Shown here in pieces: positions 34,171 through 43,466 of a stretch of DNA of 64,000 bases. The stretch is from Marivita sp. (GTDB taxonomy: Bacteria > Pseudomonadota > Alphaproteobacteria > Rhodobacterales > Rhodobacteraceae), in the NCBI RefSeq assembly GCF_020055635.1, contig NZ_JAIPUT010000014.1, positions 24,177-88,176 on the forward strand, given 5' to 3'. Numbering within the stretch: the first letter of the stretch is position 1; every line of letters starts with the position of its first letter. The translations under genes were made by a program, and so were the position numbers. Below the pieces are notes generated by a model. That model ran no database searches. It was not told the origin of the DNA and was given only the letters and a program-made list of their open reading frames with translations.

Positions 34171-34836
34171 TCAGGCACTGTCCGCCACGCGCTGAATCCG
34201 GCTCCGGTCGAGCAAGGTGATCCTGCCGCGCGACTGCGCGACAAAGCCGCGTTTCTGGAAGTCATGCAGCACCCGCGAGACGACTTCGCGGGCGGTGCCG
34301 AGTTCCGTGGCGAGTTGCTGATGCGTCGTGGCCAGTTCATCGCCCTCGGTCGCAAGGCTGAGCAAGCGGCCCGCCAGCCGCACGTCGATCCGGCCAAAGG
34401 CCACATCATCGATGACGCGGAACAGGTCGGTGATCCGCCGCGCATAGGCCGTCAGGACGAATTCCCGAAATTCGCGGGACGAGGCCATCAGCCGATCGAA
34501 TGCCCCTCGCGGGATCGCCACGGCAATCGTGTCGGTCTCGGTCACGCCTTCCGCGGAATAGGGCTCGTGCGCCAGCAGGCAGGCGGTGGTGAGAACACAG
34601 CTTTCCCCGGCTTCGACCCGGTAAAGAACGATGTCGCGTCCGCTTTCCGAGGTCTGCTGCACCCGCACCCGGCCCGCGATCAGGAACAGCAGGCTGTCGG
34701 GCACCGATCCCGGACCGAACACCACGGTTCCAGACGGTACCTTCATGACCCGGCTCTCATCCACCAGGTAGCGTTTCACGTTCTCCGGCAAGGTGCTCAG
34801 ACCGCGAAACTGGTCGATCCAGTGGGTGTCCATCAT
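34171..34836 (-). CDS. Crp/Fnr-family regulator of the sulfur operon
   Basis: A 221-residue regulator with a cyclic-nucleotide-type beta-roll (about residues 15-120), a dimer helix, and a winged helix with recognition segment TAREVVSRVLHDFQKRGF (181-198). It lacks the Fnr N-terminal Cys cluster but has two close cysteines, Cys80 and Cys86, in ESCVLTTACLL, at the position where cAMP binds in Crp. A thiol-based sulfane-sulfur or redox switch is plausible (inference). ATG 34836 follows AAGGA. It is the first gene of the set DUF2892, persulfide dioxygenase, SQR fusion, SulP and TDT. Confidence 0.88.
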   Translation of the reverse strand: MMDTHWIDQFRGLSTLPENVKRYLVDESRVMKVPSGTVVFGPGSVPDSLLFLIAGRVRVQQTSESGRDIVLYRVEAGESCVLTTACLLAHEPYSAEGVTETDTIAVAIPRGAFDRLMASSREFREFVLTAYARRITDLFRVIDDVAFGRIDVRLAGRLLSLATEGDELATTHQQLATELGTAREVVSRVLHDFQKRGFVAQSRGRITLLDRSRIQRVADSA

Positions 34837-34905
34837 GTCGATCCTTCGATTACCCCTGCAGGACCACGGCATGGCGCGCGGATCGCCCCGGATCTGCCCG
34901 GCGCA

Positions 34906-36777
34906 TCATGCGCCCACGTCGAAAGGATTGTCCAGAACGCCGACCAGCGGCATCAGGAACGCGCCATCATCGGGGTCAAGCGCCGCCGCATGGTACTCGT
35001 CGATGATCCCCACCGCAGCGTCGAGGCTGGACTGCGACCCATTGAACCCTGCCAGGGCATTGTTTGCGTCGGTCACGTCGGACAACCCGTAATGCACGGC
35101 ATACAGCGCGCCAAGGTCGGTCTTGATGTCAAGAAACGCCCGATCCGCAAGCTGCTGGTCGATGAAGGCCTGCGACGCATCGGCGGAGGGGTCGGCCTTG
35201 GCCCCCTCCAGAACCGCCAGGATGAATGTATCGCGCCCGACCCGGGTGCTGTCCAGCATGTCGACCCAGAAATCGAAACCGGTCTGATCCGGGATGCGTC
35301 CGAAAAGGTTGGTGTAGACTGCGGTTGCAAAATCCGCGTTGTCCAGTTCCTCGCGATAAAGGGCGCGCGTTTCCGGCTGGTTCGAAAATTCGGCGGCGAT
35401 CTGTTCGAGGCGGACCCCTTGGGCAAAGACCGTTCCCCAGAAATTCAGACCCACCGCGTCGGGCGCGCGGTTGAAATAGGCGACGTAGAGTTCGACGAGT
35501 GTCTCCAGCGCTTGGCTCGACAGGGTCGCCGGCCCGCCAAACCGATCGAGGTCAAACGTCTCGGGACTGTCGCCGCCACGGAACGCGACCTCCTCGATCC
35601 CGATCAGCCTGTCGGTGCCCAGCCCGTCAGGCCGGCGGTCCTGGAGAAACGTCCCGTCCGGGCCGATTAACAGGGTGAACGAGGCTTGATCCCCGTCGAC
35701 CCAGGCGATGTCCCGCCCGGCATTGCCCTCGAGCGTGTCGTCCCCGGCAAACCCCTCAAGGGCGTCATCACCGCCGCCGCCGCGCAGGTGGTTGTCGAAC
35801 CGATTGCCGTTGATCCGGTCCTCTAAGCGCGTTCCTATGGCATTCTCGATGTCGCCTATCAGCCAGATCAGTTCCTGCGGCTCGGAATCGACGATGGTCA
35901 GGTCGAACTGGTCCGATGGCAGCGCGAACCCGGACAAGGTGTCGACCAGCTCGGTCACCTGCACATCCGGCAGAAAGATCGTCCAGCCCTCGGACTGGTC
36001 CGAGGCGTCCACCCAATCAACCCCGTCCACATCCCACAGCGTGTAGTAGAACGCCTCGCTGTCCAGCCGCAGCAGGCTGTTGCCGGCATTGGTCGCAGGG
36101 TTGGCGCCATAGAGATATTGCAGCGCCAGAACATCAAGCAGCATCGGCGTGGCCGGGTCCCAGCGCTCCAGCTGGTCTCCGAAATCGTCGGTGTAGGACA
36201 TGATCGAAAACCAGTCGACGTCGCGTACCAGTGTCTGATCCAGCTGATCCAGCGAGGGTCGCTGGGCAGACGACTCGAACGGATGCCTGAGGCCCAGCGC
36301 ATGGCCAAGCTCGTGAATGACCGTCAGGAACCCATCCGACCCCGGGCGGAAACTCGATGTGTTTATGATGGGTGCCGAGAAATTCATGAAGACATCGCCG
36401 CCTTCGGTCTCGTATTGCTCGAAGTTCGGAAACACTCCCGGACCAGGATAATAGGCATAGGCCAGCGTGCCATCGTCGACGACCGCGTTGTCGAGCGTAT
36501 AGACGAGGTCGGCCCCCGCCAGACCCGCCGCGATGGGGCTGTCGAAGTCACCCAGATACTGAAATTCGACATCGATGAACTGCTCGACCGACGCCAGCGC
36601 TGCCGCGAATGTGTCGATCGCACCGAAGCGGTCCGTCCAGGCATCGCCGTTCAGGCCATCGGCCAATGCCCAGGTGAGCGTTGTCGAGTCCGACAGGTCC
36701 CAGGCGAAGCCGTCCGTCATCACGTCGATGATCGGGTCTCCGGTCGCATCGAACGAAAAGGCTGAATGGGATGACAT
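34906..36777 (-). CDS. Serralysin/matrixin-like metalloprotease with RTX and DUF4214 domains
   Basis: A 623-residue secreted protease. The zinc motif HELGHALGLRH (His155, Glu156, His159, His165) and the Met-turn SIMSY (191-195) define a metzincin. A short RTX segment follows (about 322-356, GGGGDDALEGFAGDDTLEG), then a DUF4214 domain (about 425-520, VAYFNRAPDAVGLNFW). No signal peptide is present, consistent with type I secretion; the secretion genes are not in the window. The start at 36777 follows GGAG; upstream ATGs at 36801 and 36825 are possible. It probably degrades extracellular protein. Confidence 0.88.
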   Translation of the reverse strand: MSSHSAFSFDATGDPIIDVMTDGFAWDLSDSTTLTWALADGLNGDAWTDRFGAIDTFAAALASVEQFIDVEFQYLGDFDSPIAAGLAGADLVYTLDNAVVDDGTLAYAYYPGPGVFPNFEQYETEGGDVFMNFSAPIINTSSFRPGSDGFLTVIHELGHALGLRHPFESSAQRPSLDQLDQTLVRDVDWFSIMSYTDDFGDQLERWDPATPMLLDVLALQYLYGANPATNAGNSLLRLDSEAFYYTLWDVDGVDWVDASDQSEGWTIFLPDVQVTELVDTLSGFALPSDQFDLTIVDSEPQELIWLIGDIENAIGTRLEDRINGNRFDNHLRGGGGDDALEGFAGDDTLEGNAGRDIAWVDGDQASFTLLIGPDGTFLQDRRPDGLGTDRLIGIEEVAFRGGDSPETFDLDRFGGPATLSSQALETLVELYVAYFNRAPDAVGLNFWGTVFAQGVRLEQIAAEFSNQPETRALYREELDNADFATAVYTNLFGRIPDQTGFDFWVDMLDSTRVGRDTFILAVLEGAKADPSADASQAFIDQQLADRAFLDIKTDLGALYAVHYGLSDVTDANNALAGFNGSQSSLDAAVGIIDEYHAAALDPDDGAFLMPLVGVLDNPFDVGA

Positions 36778-36913
36778 CTGGGTCTCCGCCCTGGGTCGCA
36801 TTGAGGCCGATAAGATCAAGACCACCGAAGCGGAAAACGCGCCCGGCGGCCTCCAAGATTAACCGACGGGGACGGCAAGTAAATGCCATTGCGCGACGCC
36901 GACCCGCGACATG

Positions 36914-37918
36914 TCAGACCATCCAGAACCCGTTTTTCTTGATCCGCTGCCGAATGGGTTGTTCCCGGCTTGGCAGATGATCGCGGTCGAACAGATCGCG
37001 GACCTTGTGGCCCCGGTTCTGAAAGATCATGCGCTTGAACGGCTCGTATTCCTTGAGCAGCTTCTTCACCGGATTGGGCGCGGTTATGGATTCAAGCAGA
37101 GTGACCACATCATCGCGCTCGCGCGCATAGAGCAGCGGCATGTTGCGGTAGTGGACGCTGGTCTGTCCGTCCAGGTAGCCGTCGGGCAAGGCATCACGGC
37201 CACCACCCAGCTTGTGAATGACGAGGGGCAGCGCGATCTGGTCCAGCCAGGGCTTCAGCTGCTGGCACACCAGCGCCTCGGGCGGGTCCGCCTGGATGGC
37301 AAGCGCCATGTCGAGAAAGGTCTGACCGAACACATGCGGGCACTTGTAGTAAAAATACCCGGCATTGAAATAAAGATAGCGCCGCCAGTATTCGTCCGGC
37401 TGCGTCAGGTCCAGAGAGCTTGCGAAATCCAGCCCGAACCGGTCGTACAGCGCCTTCCAGATCTCCGCATAACCCGGTCCGTAAAGCTCGATCTGCGGCC
37501 AGGTGCCTTCGACGCGCAGCGACGCGCCCGGCGTGTCGAAATCGAACGGCACCTCGCCAAGGTCGCCGGTGATCAGCGTGTCGGTGTCGAAGAACACGAA
37601 CGGTTCGCCCTTGGGCAGCGCGAAAAGCGCCTCGATCTTGTTGCCATAGGGATAATCGCTGCCGAAATGCCGGGTTTCAAACGGCAGGATCGTCGCGCCC
37701 TGCGCCTCGATCATGTCGCGCAGGGGCTCGGGCCTGATGGTCGGGTCGGTCTGCCACAGCGCGCCCGGCCGGGGTTCGGCGACGTACAGCCTGAAGCGCG
37801 GATCGGTCGTGTTGGCCTTCATCGAAAGCGCGAACAGCAGCGCCTCATAGGCAAGTCGGCCCATCTGTCCGACGATCAGGACATTGACGGTTTTCGGTTT
37901 GGCCGGACGGCGTGCCAT
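36914..37918 (-). CDS. GT8-like glycosyltransferase or nucleotide-sugar-binding protein
   Basis: A 334-residue cytoplasmic protein. The N-terminal strand VNVLIVGQMG and the motif PFVFFDTDTLITGDLGEVPF, with DTD at residues 111-113, resemble the metal site of GT-A (GT8-type) enzymes. YLYFNAGYFYYKCPHVFG resembles their acceptor-loop strand. No close family could be named. ATG 37918 follows AGGGA; a longer start is possible but unsupported. It lies between the protease and SIMPL genes in the same direction with no clear operon link. Confidence 0.6.
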   Translation of the reverse strand: MARRPAKPKTVNVLIVGQMGRLAYEALLFALSMKANTTDPRFRLYVAEPRPGALWQTDPTIRPEPLRDMIEAQGATILPFETRHFGSDYPYGNKIEALFALPKGEPFVFFDTDTLITGDLGEVPFDFDTPGASLRVEGTWPQIELYGPGYAEIWKALYDRFGLDFASSLDLTQPDEYWRRYLYFNAGYFYYKCPHVFGQTFLDMALAIQADPPEALVCQQLKPWLDQIALPLVIHKLGGGRDALPDGYLDGQTSVHYRNMPLLYARERDDVVTLLESITAPNPVKKLLKEYEPFKRMIFQNRGHKVRDLFDRDHLPSREQPIRQRIKKNGFWMV

Positions 37919-37993
37919 AAGGTTCCCTGAAAAAACTGCTCCGTGTTTTCCGACAACCATAGGCCTCGCGTCACCGCCCGACCAGAGCCGAGA

Positions 37994-38692
37994 TCACTCG
38001 GCCGCAATCTCGTAGACAAGTGTTACCCCGGCGCGCAATTCCGTCTCGCCGCGCGCCACCGGCACGGCGCCGTCCGACGCCCGGGCCATGCTCATCATTT
38101 CAGGGCGCGGCGCGCGGGCGCCGGCTTCGCTCAGGCTGAGCAATGCACCCAGTTGCACCCCGGCAGCCTCGGCAAACAGCTCTGCCCGGGCACGGGCATC
38201 CGCCACCGCCTTCCTGCGCGCTTCGTTCATCAGCGGTTCCGGATCGGAAAGGGTGAACTGAAGCCCGTCGAACTGGTTCGCACCCTCGGTCAGAACCGCG
38301 TCCAGGACGGGGCCAAGCGAGTCCAGATCGCGCACCCGGACGGTCACCCGGTTGGACGCCTGGTAGCCGTCGATGCGCGGGCGGTCCCCGGACGCGGAAC
38401 GGTCCGTCCAGATCGGCGACAGCGACAGGTCCGACGTCTGGACATCGCGCGCGGCAATGCCCGCCTCGGTCAACCTGTCGAGAATCGCCGCCGTGGTCTC
38501 GGAGGTCTGATCCATCGCGGCACGTGCGGTGTCCGCTTCGGACGAGGCCCCCATGTTGATCACGGCCATGTCGGGGACCGCGTAGACCACCCCTTCTCCG
38601 CTGACCGTGATCTTTCCGGCAGAGTCCGCCCATGCGGGCACCGAGCCCAGAACAAACACCAATAGCGCCATGACAGCCTTGAACCGGAACAT
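37994..38692 (-). CDS. SIMPL-domain (DUF541) periplasmic protein
   Basis: A 232-residue protein with a signal peptide (cleavage after AWA, about residue 22) and one SIMPL domain, seen in GKITVSGEGVVYAVPDMAVI, IDGYQASNRVTVRVRD and AVADARARAELFAEAAG. Members of the family (E. coli YggE and others) are periplasmic or surface proteins linked to oxidative stress, but no activity is established. It is divergent from the large membrane-protein gene. Confidence 0.88.
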   Translation of the reverse strand: MFRFKAVMALLVFVLGSVPAWADSAGKITVSGEGVVYAVPDMAVINMGASSEADTARAAMDQTSETTAAILDRLTEAGIAARDVQTSDLSLSPIWTDRSASGDRPRIDGYQASNRVTVRVRDLDSLGPVLDAVLTEGANQFDGLQFTLSDPEPLMNEARRKAVADARARAELFAEAAGVQLGALLSLSEAGARAPRPEMMSMARASDGAVPVARGETELRAGVTLVYEIAAE

Positions 38693-38849
38693 CTCACCCC
38701 TCCTTTATGCGTCGGTGTCGATCAAACCATCGCGGGCCGGGTCCCTGGTGACAAGCCTGGATTCGATGCCGCGCGAAAGATCGCTTTGTCGCGTCCCTGA
38801 ATCGTGTAAGTGACTCCCATCCGATACCAATGGCTGCTAAAATAATCCC

Positions 38850-41393
38850 ATGAAGCCAGACTTTGCCCTGACCCTCTCCTTCAACGGAATTTCCCTGATG
38901 CGCCGCGTGCCGGGCGGCTGGACCCCTGTGGGCGACGTGGCGCTGGACGCCACGGACCTGCGCGGCGCCCTCGCCGATCTGCGCTCCGAGGCCGATGCCC
39001 TGTCGGCGCATGGCGGCCAGGTGAAACTCGTCATCCCCAACGAACAGATCAAGTACCTGACGATTCCCGATACCGGCCAGTTCGGCGGGGCGCTTCAGGA
39101 TGACATCCGCGAAGCGCTCGACGGCGCCACGCCCTATGCGGTGGATGACCTGGTCTTCGACTGGGCGCAAAAGGACGGCACGGTCTACGTCGCCGCCGTT
39201 GCGAATGAAACGCTCGACGAGGCCGAAGCCTTTGCCAAGAGCCATCATTTCGAGCCGGTGTCCTTTGTCGCCAGGGCAGCGGATGGGCAGTTTGAGGGCG
39301 AGGTGTTTTTCGGTCCCGCCACGACCTGGACCGGCGAAGCCCCCAGCAAGGATCCCGAAGCGATGGTCATCGTGCCGAGCGATGCGGTGGCGTCCCTGCC
39401 GCGCGACGGCACCCTTGAAGACCGCGTTTCCGAGATCGAGCCGCCCAAGTCGGGGTCCGAACCCGACGCGGAAGACGATGCGGCAGAGCCCGTCGCCGAC
39501 ACGGACGCCGCGGATGCGATCGACGCGCTGGCACCGGGGATGGCGCAGGACGGTGGCCCCACCGACCCGGCACAAGTAGCGGCTGCCGCGCAGGCGGACT
39601 CGCCGATGCCGGTGCTGAAAATGGAGGCGCCCAAGACACCTGACACGCCCGCGTTCTCCTCCATCCGGGCGTCGCGGACCGCTCCGGACCCCGGTGAGGC
39701 CCCCTCGGCCCCCAAGGTCCAGGCGGCCCCGACCGAACCCGCCTCCGCCCCCCGGTTCAAGCTGGGCGGCGCGCGAAAATCGACGCGGGACACCGACATT
39801 ACCGCACCGGCCCTTCAGGTCGATGCCATGGACAAATCCGAGCAACGGTCGGGTTTTGGCTTTTTCAGCCGCCGCAAGCCCTCCACGCCAGCCGAATCCG
39901 CCCCGCCGACAAAACAGGTGCCGCCGCTGACAACAGCAGGCGCGCCAGCGGATGCCCCTGAGGCCGAGGCGACACCGAGACACGATCCGGAACCGGCGCG
40001 CGCCGCTGTCGCCCGGATTGCCGCGATGCGTGCGGGCCGCTCCACCGATGGCGCGGCCACCGCACCCCAGACCACCGTGGCGAACGAACGCGAACGCATG
40101 ACGATATTCGGGGCGCGGACAGAGCCCCAGATCGGCGGAAAACCCCGTTACCTCGGCCTGATGCTGACCAGCGCCTTGCTGATCCTGCTTCTGGCCGTCG
40201 CAGCCTGGGCCAGCGTGTTCCTGGACGAAGGCATTTCGCGTCTCTTCGACGGCAAGGACGACACCCCCTCGATTGCGCGGCTTCCCGATGTCGAGCTTCA
40301 GCCTCTCGACGGGTCGATCACGGAGCCGCCCGAGGAAGAAGACCTGCAATTCGCCTCTCTGGATGCCGACGATGCGCCGGGTCGTTCGGAGGACGGAATA
40401 TCCGACCTGCTCCCGCCTCCGGCCGCGTTGACCCCGGAAGAGGCCGATGCGCGCTATGCGGCGACCGGGATCTGGCAGCGCGCGCCGGAATCTCCCGCGA
40501 CCCCGACCCTGACAACGCTCGATGACCTGTACGTGGCCTCCATCGACGGGTCGGTCGAGCAATATGATGCCTTCGCGCTTCCCGGCGCCGAGGCGCTGCG
40601 CAACGATCGCACCTACCTGTCGCAGCCCAACCCCGCGGCCCCCGGCACCCGCTTTACCCTCGATGACCGGGGATTGGTGATCGCGACGCCCGAAGGCACG
40701 ACCAATCCCGACGGCGTGCGTGTCTTCGCCGGTCTGCCGCCGGTGGTGCCGCCTGCCCGCCCGGCACCCCCCGCCGCCGAACCCGAAGCCGAGGCCGGCA
40801 CGGAGCCGACGGACGCAACGGCTGCGGTTCCGGCCCTGCAGGGCTTTCGCCCGCGCCCCAGGCCCGAAGGCCTGATCGAGGGCAACGAGCGCGCGCAACT
40901 GGCGGGCCGGACACGCGCCGAACTTGCCGCGCTGCGCCCTGCCGCGCGCCCCGAAACGCTCAAGGCCGAAGAGGAAACCGCCAAGCCCGAGGCGACGGAA
41001 TTCGCGGTCGCGCAATCGGTTGCCCCGGTGACCCGTCCGCGCAACTTCGGCCAGATCGTCGAACGTGCCCGCGAAACGGTGCAAGAGCAGGAGCAGGTCA
41101 CTCAAGTGGCCTCGGTTGCGCCCCGCACGGTACAGCCAAGCATCCCGTCCACCGCCAGCGTGGCGCGCCAGGCCACCCTGTCCAACGCGATCAACCTGCG
41201 CCGGATCAACCTGATCGGGGTCTATGGCAAGCCCTCGAGCCGCCGCGCCCTGGTGCGCCTGTCGAACGGTCGATACCAGAAGGTCCAGGTCGGCGACCGG
41301 CTTGATGGCGGGCGCGTCGCGGCGATTGGCGAAAGCCAGCTGCGCTATTCGAAGAACGGTCGCAATGTCGTCCTGGACATGCCGGACGGCTGA
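38850..41393 (+). CDS. Large single-pass membrane protein, GspL/PilM-like N-terminus and GspC-like C-terminus
   Basis: An 847-residue protein. Residues 1-150 (FALTLSFNGISLMRRV, VKLVIPNEQIKYLTIP, IREALDGATPYAVDDLVFDW) look like the cytoplasmic actin-fold part of GspL or PilM. A long Pro/Ala/Glu-rich linker follows (150-430), then one membrane helix (about 434-456), a second disordered periplasmic linker, and a small C-terminal beta domain (about 775-847: RRINLIGVYGKPSSRRALVR, VQVGDRLDGGRVAAIGESQL) resembling the GspC homology region or PilP. The ribosome site is weak. No other secretion or pilus gene is nearby. The family assignment is by eye. Confidence 0.6.
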   Translation: MKPDFALTLSFNGISLMRRVPGGWTPVGDVALDATDLRGALADLRSEADALSAHGGQVKLVIPNEQIKYLTIPDTGQFGGALQDDIREALDGATPYAVDDLVFDWAQKDGTVYVAAVANETLDEAEAFAKSHHFEPVSFVARAADGQFEGEVFFGPATTWTGEAPSKDPEAMVIVPSDAVASLPRDGTLEDRVSEIEPPKSGSEPDAEDDAAEPVADTDAADAIDALAPGMAQDGGPTDPAQVAAAAQADSPMPVLKMEAPKTPDTPAFSSIRASRTAPDPGEAPSAPKVQAAPTEPASAPRFKLGGARKSTRDTDITAPALQVDAMDKSEQRSGFGFFSRRKPSTPAESAPPTKQVPPLTTAGAPADAPEAEATPRHDPEPARAAVARIAAMRAGRSTDGAATAPQTTVANERERMTIFGARTEPQIGGKPRYLGLMLTSALLILLLAVAAWASVFLDEGISRLFDGKDDTPSIARLPDVELQPLDGSITEPPEEEDLQFASLDADDAPGRSEDGISDLLPPPAALTPEEADARYAATGIWQRAPESPATPTLTTLDDLYVASIDGSVEQYDAFALPGAEALRNDRTYLSQPNPAAPGTRFTLDDRGLVIATPEGTTNPDGVRVFAGLPPVVPPARPAPPAAEPEAEAGTEPTDATAAVPALQGFRPRPRPEGLIEGNERAQLAGRTRAELAALRPAARPETLKAEEETAKPEATEFAVAQSVAPVTRPRNFGQIVERARETVQEQEQVTQVASVAPRTVQPSIPSTASVARQATLSNAINLRRINLIGVYGKPSSRRALVRLSNGRYQKVQVGDRLDGGRVAAIGESQLRYSKNGRNVVLDMPDG

Positions 41394-41530
41394 GTCCCGA
41401 TCGACCTTCCGCCACCGGATTGAGCGCCGCTTGGGCACTTGCCGTTATTTTCGGCAGAAACGCGTCGGCTTGGTTGCCATTGCCAGCCGAAGACCGGCAT
41501 CCTGCCCGCAGTCTGAAAGGCGTTTGAATC

Positions 41531-43414
41531 ATGGGTGAATTTCTGTTCCTGGCCTCGGTGCTCTTGCTGGCTGCGGTGATCGCCGTGCCCATCGCATCGC
41601 GCCTTGGGATGGGGTCGGTGCTGGGCTACCTGCTTGCGGGCGTCGCGATCGGACCGGGCCTTGGGCTGGTTGCCGACACCGCGGACCTTCAGCATTTTGC
41701 CGAGTTCGGCGTCGTGATGATGCTGTTCCTGATCGGGCTCGAACTCGAACCCCGTGCGCTCTGGGACATGCGGCACCGGCTGATCGGGCTGGGCGGGCTT
41801 CAGGTCATCGTGACGATGCTGGCGGTGATGACCGGCGCGATCTACCTGGGATTTGTCTGGCAAACCGCGCTGGCCATCGGGATGGTCTTCGCGCTGTCGT
41901 CCACGGCGATCGTGCTCCAGACCCTCAGCGAGAAGGGCCTGATGCGGACCAGTGGCGGGCGATCGACCTTTTCGGTGCTCCTGACGCAGGACATCGCGGT
42001 GATCCCGATGCTGATCATCCTGCCGCTGCTTGCGGTGCCATCGATCCCGACCCTGACGGAAAACGGATCCATCTCGCGCAGCGTCTTGGAGAACAGCGAT
42101 GACGTGGCTCATGGTCACGGCATGTCGCTGGTCGAGGGGCTGCCCGGTTGGGGGGTGACGCTTGTGACGCTGGGCGCTGTGGCGCTCATCATCCTTGGCG
42201 GGATCTACGGCGCGCGTCCTCTGTTCCGGTACATACACGGGGCGAATCTGCGCGAAATGTATACCGCGCTCGCGCTCCTCATCGTTATCGGCATCGCCTT
42301 CCTGATGACCGCGGTGGGCCTGTCGCCGGCGCTTGGCACCTTCCTTGCAGGGGTGGTGCTGGCCAACAGCGAATTCCGGCACGAGCTGGAATCCGACATC
42401 GAGCCCTTCAAGGGCCTCCTGCTGGGGCTGTTCTTCATCACTGTCGGGGCCGGGATCGATTTCGCGCTCTTGTTCTCGGAGCCGGTCACGCTGCTGGGCC
42501 TGGCGCTGGGGATCATGCTGCTCAAGTTCGTGATCCTGTATATCCTCGGCCGTGCCTTCAAGCTGAAGGGGCGCGATCAATGGCTCTTTACCCTGGGGCT
42601 GGCCCAGGCCGGCGAATTCGGCTTCGTGCTGATTTCCTTCTCCTTGCAGCAATCCATTCTGCCGGTGGCGCTGGGGGATCGGCTGTTGCTGATCGTGGCG
42701 CTGTCGATGCTGATCACGCCGCTGGCCTTCATCCTCTACGAGGTTCTGTCCAGGCGGCTGAAGGATGGCACCGAGCAAATTGCCCATGACGAGATCGACG
42801 AACAGGGCGCGGTCATCATCGCGGGGATCGGGCGCTTCGGTCAGATCGTGAACCGCCTTGTCCAGTCGGTCGGCGCCAAGACGGTGGTGATCGACAACAA
42901 CCTGCAAACCATCCAGCTGATGCGCCGCTTCGGCTACCAGGGCTTCTTCGGCGACCCGCTGCGCCCCGACCTGCTGCATGCGGCAGGCATCGACACCGCC
43001 CGTGTCCTCATGGTCGCCCTTGATGATCCGGTGGCGGCCGAACGGCTCGTGACCTATGCACGGCGCCTGCGCCCCGACATCCATATCGTCGCCCGGTCCC
43101 GCGACCGCACCCATACCTACCGGCTGTACCAGGCCGGGGCGAACGACATCGTGCGGGAACTCTTCGACAGCTCGTTGCGCGCAGGCCGCTACGTGCTCGA
43201 GAATATCGGGCTGAGCGAGTACGAGGCCAACGAGGCCGAAAAGCTGTTCTACCAGCACGACCGCTACACCGTCCGGGAACTGGCCGAGCTTTGGGATCCG
43301 GACATCCCGTCGGCACAGAACGACCGCTACATCGCGCGGGCACGGGAACTGGAGAAAGAGCTGGAAGCGTCCCTGCTCTCGGCGCTCGAGAACAGCAATA
43401 ACGACGCGGCATGA
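41531..43414 (+). CDS. Cation:proton antiporter, CPA2 family (KefB/KefC-like)
   Basis: A 627-residue membrane protein. Residues 1-395 form the antiporter domain of 12-13 helices (GYLLAGVAIGPGLGLV, FGVVMMLFLIGLELEP, ALSSTAIVLQTLSEKG). Residues about 425-545 are a TrkA-N nucleotide-binding domain (VIIAGIGRFGQIVNRLV, GxGxxG near 430). It exchanges K+ or Na+ for protons and may open in response to glutathione adducts, as Kef proteins do. It is transcribed toward carD and ends at a bidirectional terminator 1-30 bp past the stop. Confidence 0.9.
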   Translation: MGEFLFLASVLLLAAVIAVPIASRLGMGSVLGYLLAGVAIGPGLGLVADTADLQHFAEFGVVMMLFLIGLELEPRALWDMRHRLIGLGGLQVIVTMLAVMTGAIYLGFVWQTALAIGMVFALSSTAIVLQTLSEKGLMRTSGGRSTFSVLLTQDIAVIPMLIILPLLAVPSIPTLTENGSISRSVLENSDDVAHGHGMSLVEGLPGWGVTLVTLGAVALIILGGIYGARPLFRYIHGANLREMYTALALLIVIGIAFLMTAVGLSPALGTFLAGVVLANSEFRHELESDIEPFKGLLLGLFFITVGAGIDFALLFSEPVTLLGLALGIMLLKFVILYILGRAFKLKGRDQWLFTLGLAQAGEFGFVLISFSLQQSILPVALGDRLLLIVALSMLITPLAFILYEVLSRRLKDGTEQIAHDEIDEQGAVIIAGIGRFGQIVNRLVQSVGAKTVVIDNNLQTIQLMRRFGYQGFFGDPLRPDLLHAAGIDTARVLMVALDDPVAAERLVTYARRLRPDIHIVARSRDRTHTYRLYQAGANDIVRELFDSSLRAGRYVLENIGLSEYEANEAEKLFYQHDRYTVRELAELWDPDIPSAQNDRYIARARELEKELEASLLSALENSNNDAA

Positions 43415-43416
43415 AA

Positions 43417-43446
43417 AAAGCGGCCCCGAAAGGAGCCGCTTTGCTT
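43417..43446. terminator. Bidirectional intrinsic terminator between antiporter and carD
   Basis: AAAGCGGC at 43417-43424 pairs with GCCGCTTT at 43435-43442, with two further inner pairs and a GAAA tetraloop. A-run before and T-run after let it serve both converging genes. It starts two bases after the antiporter stop and lies 24 bp past the carD stop. Confidence 0.85.
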
Positions 43447-43466
43447 GTCTGTCAGTGTCGGTCGGA

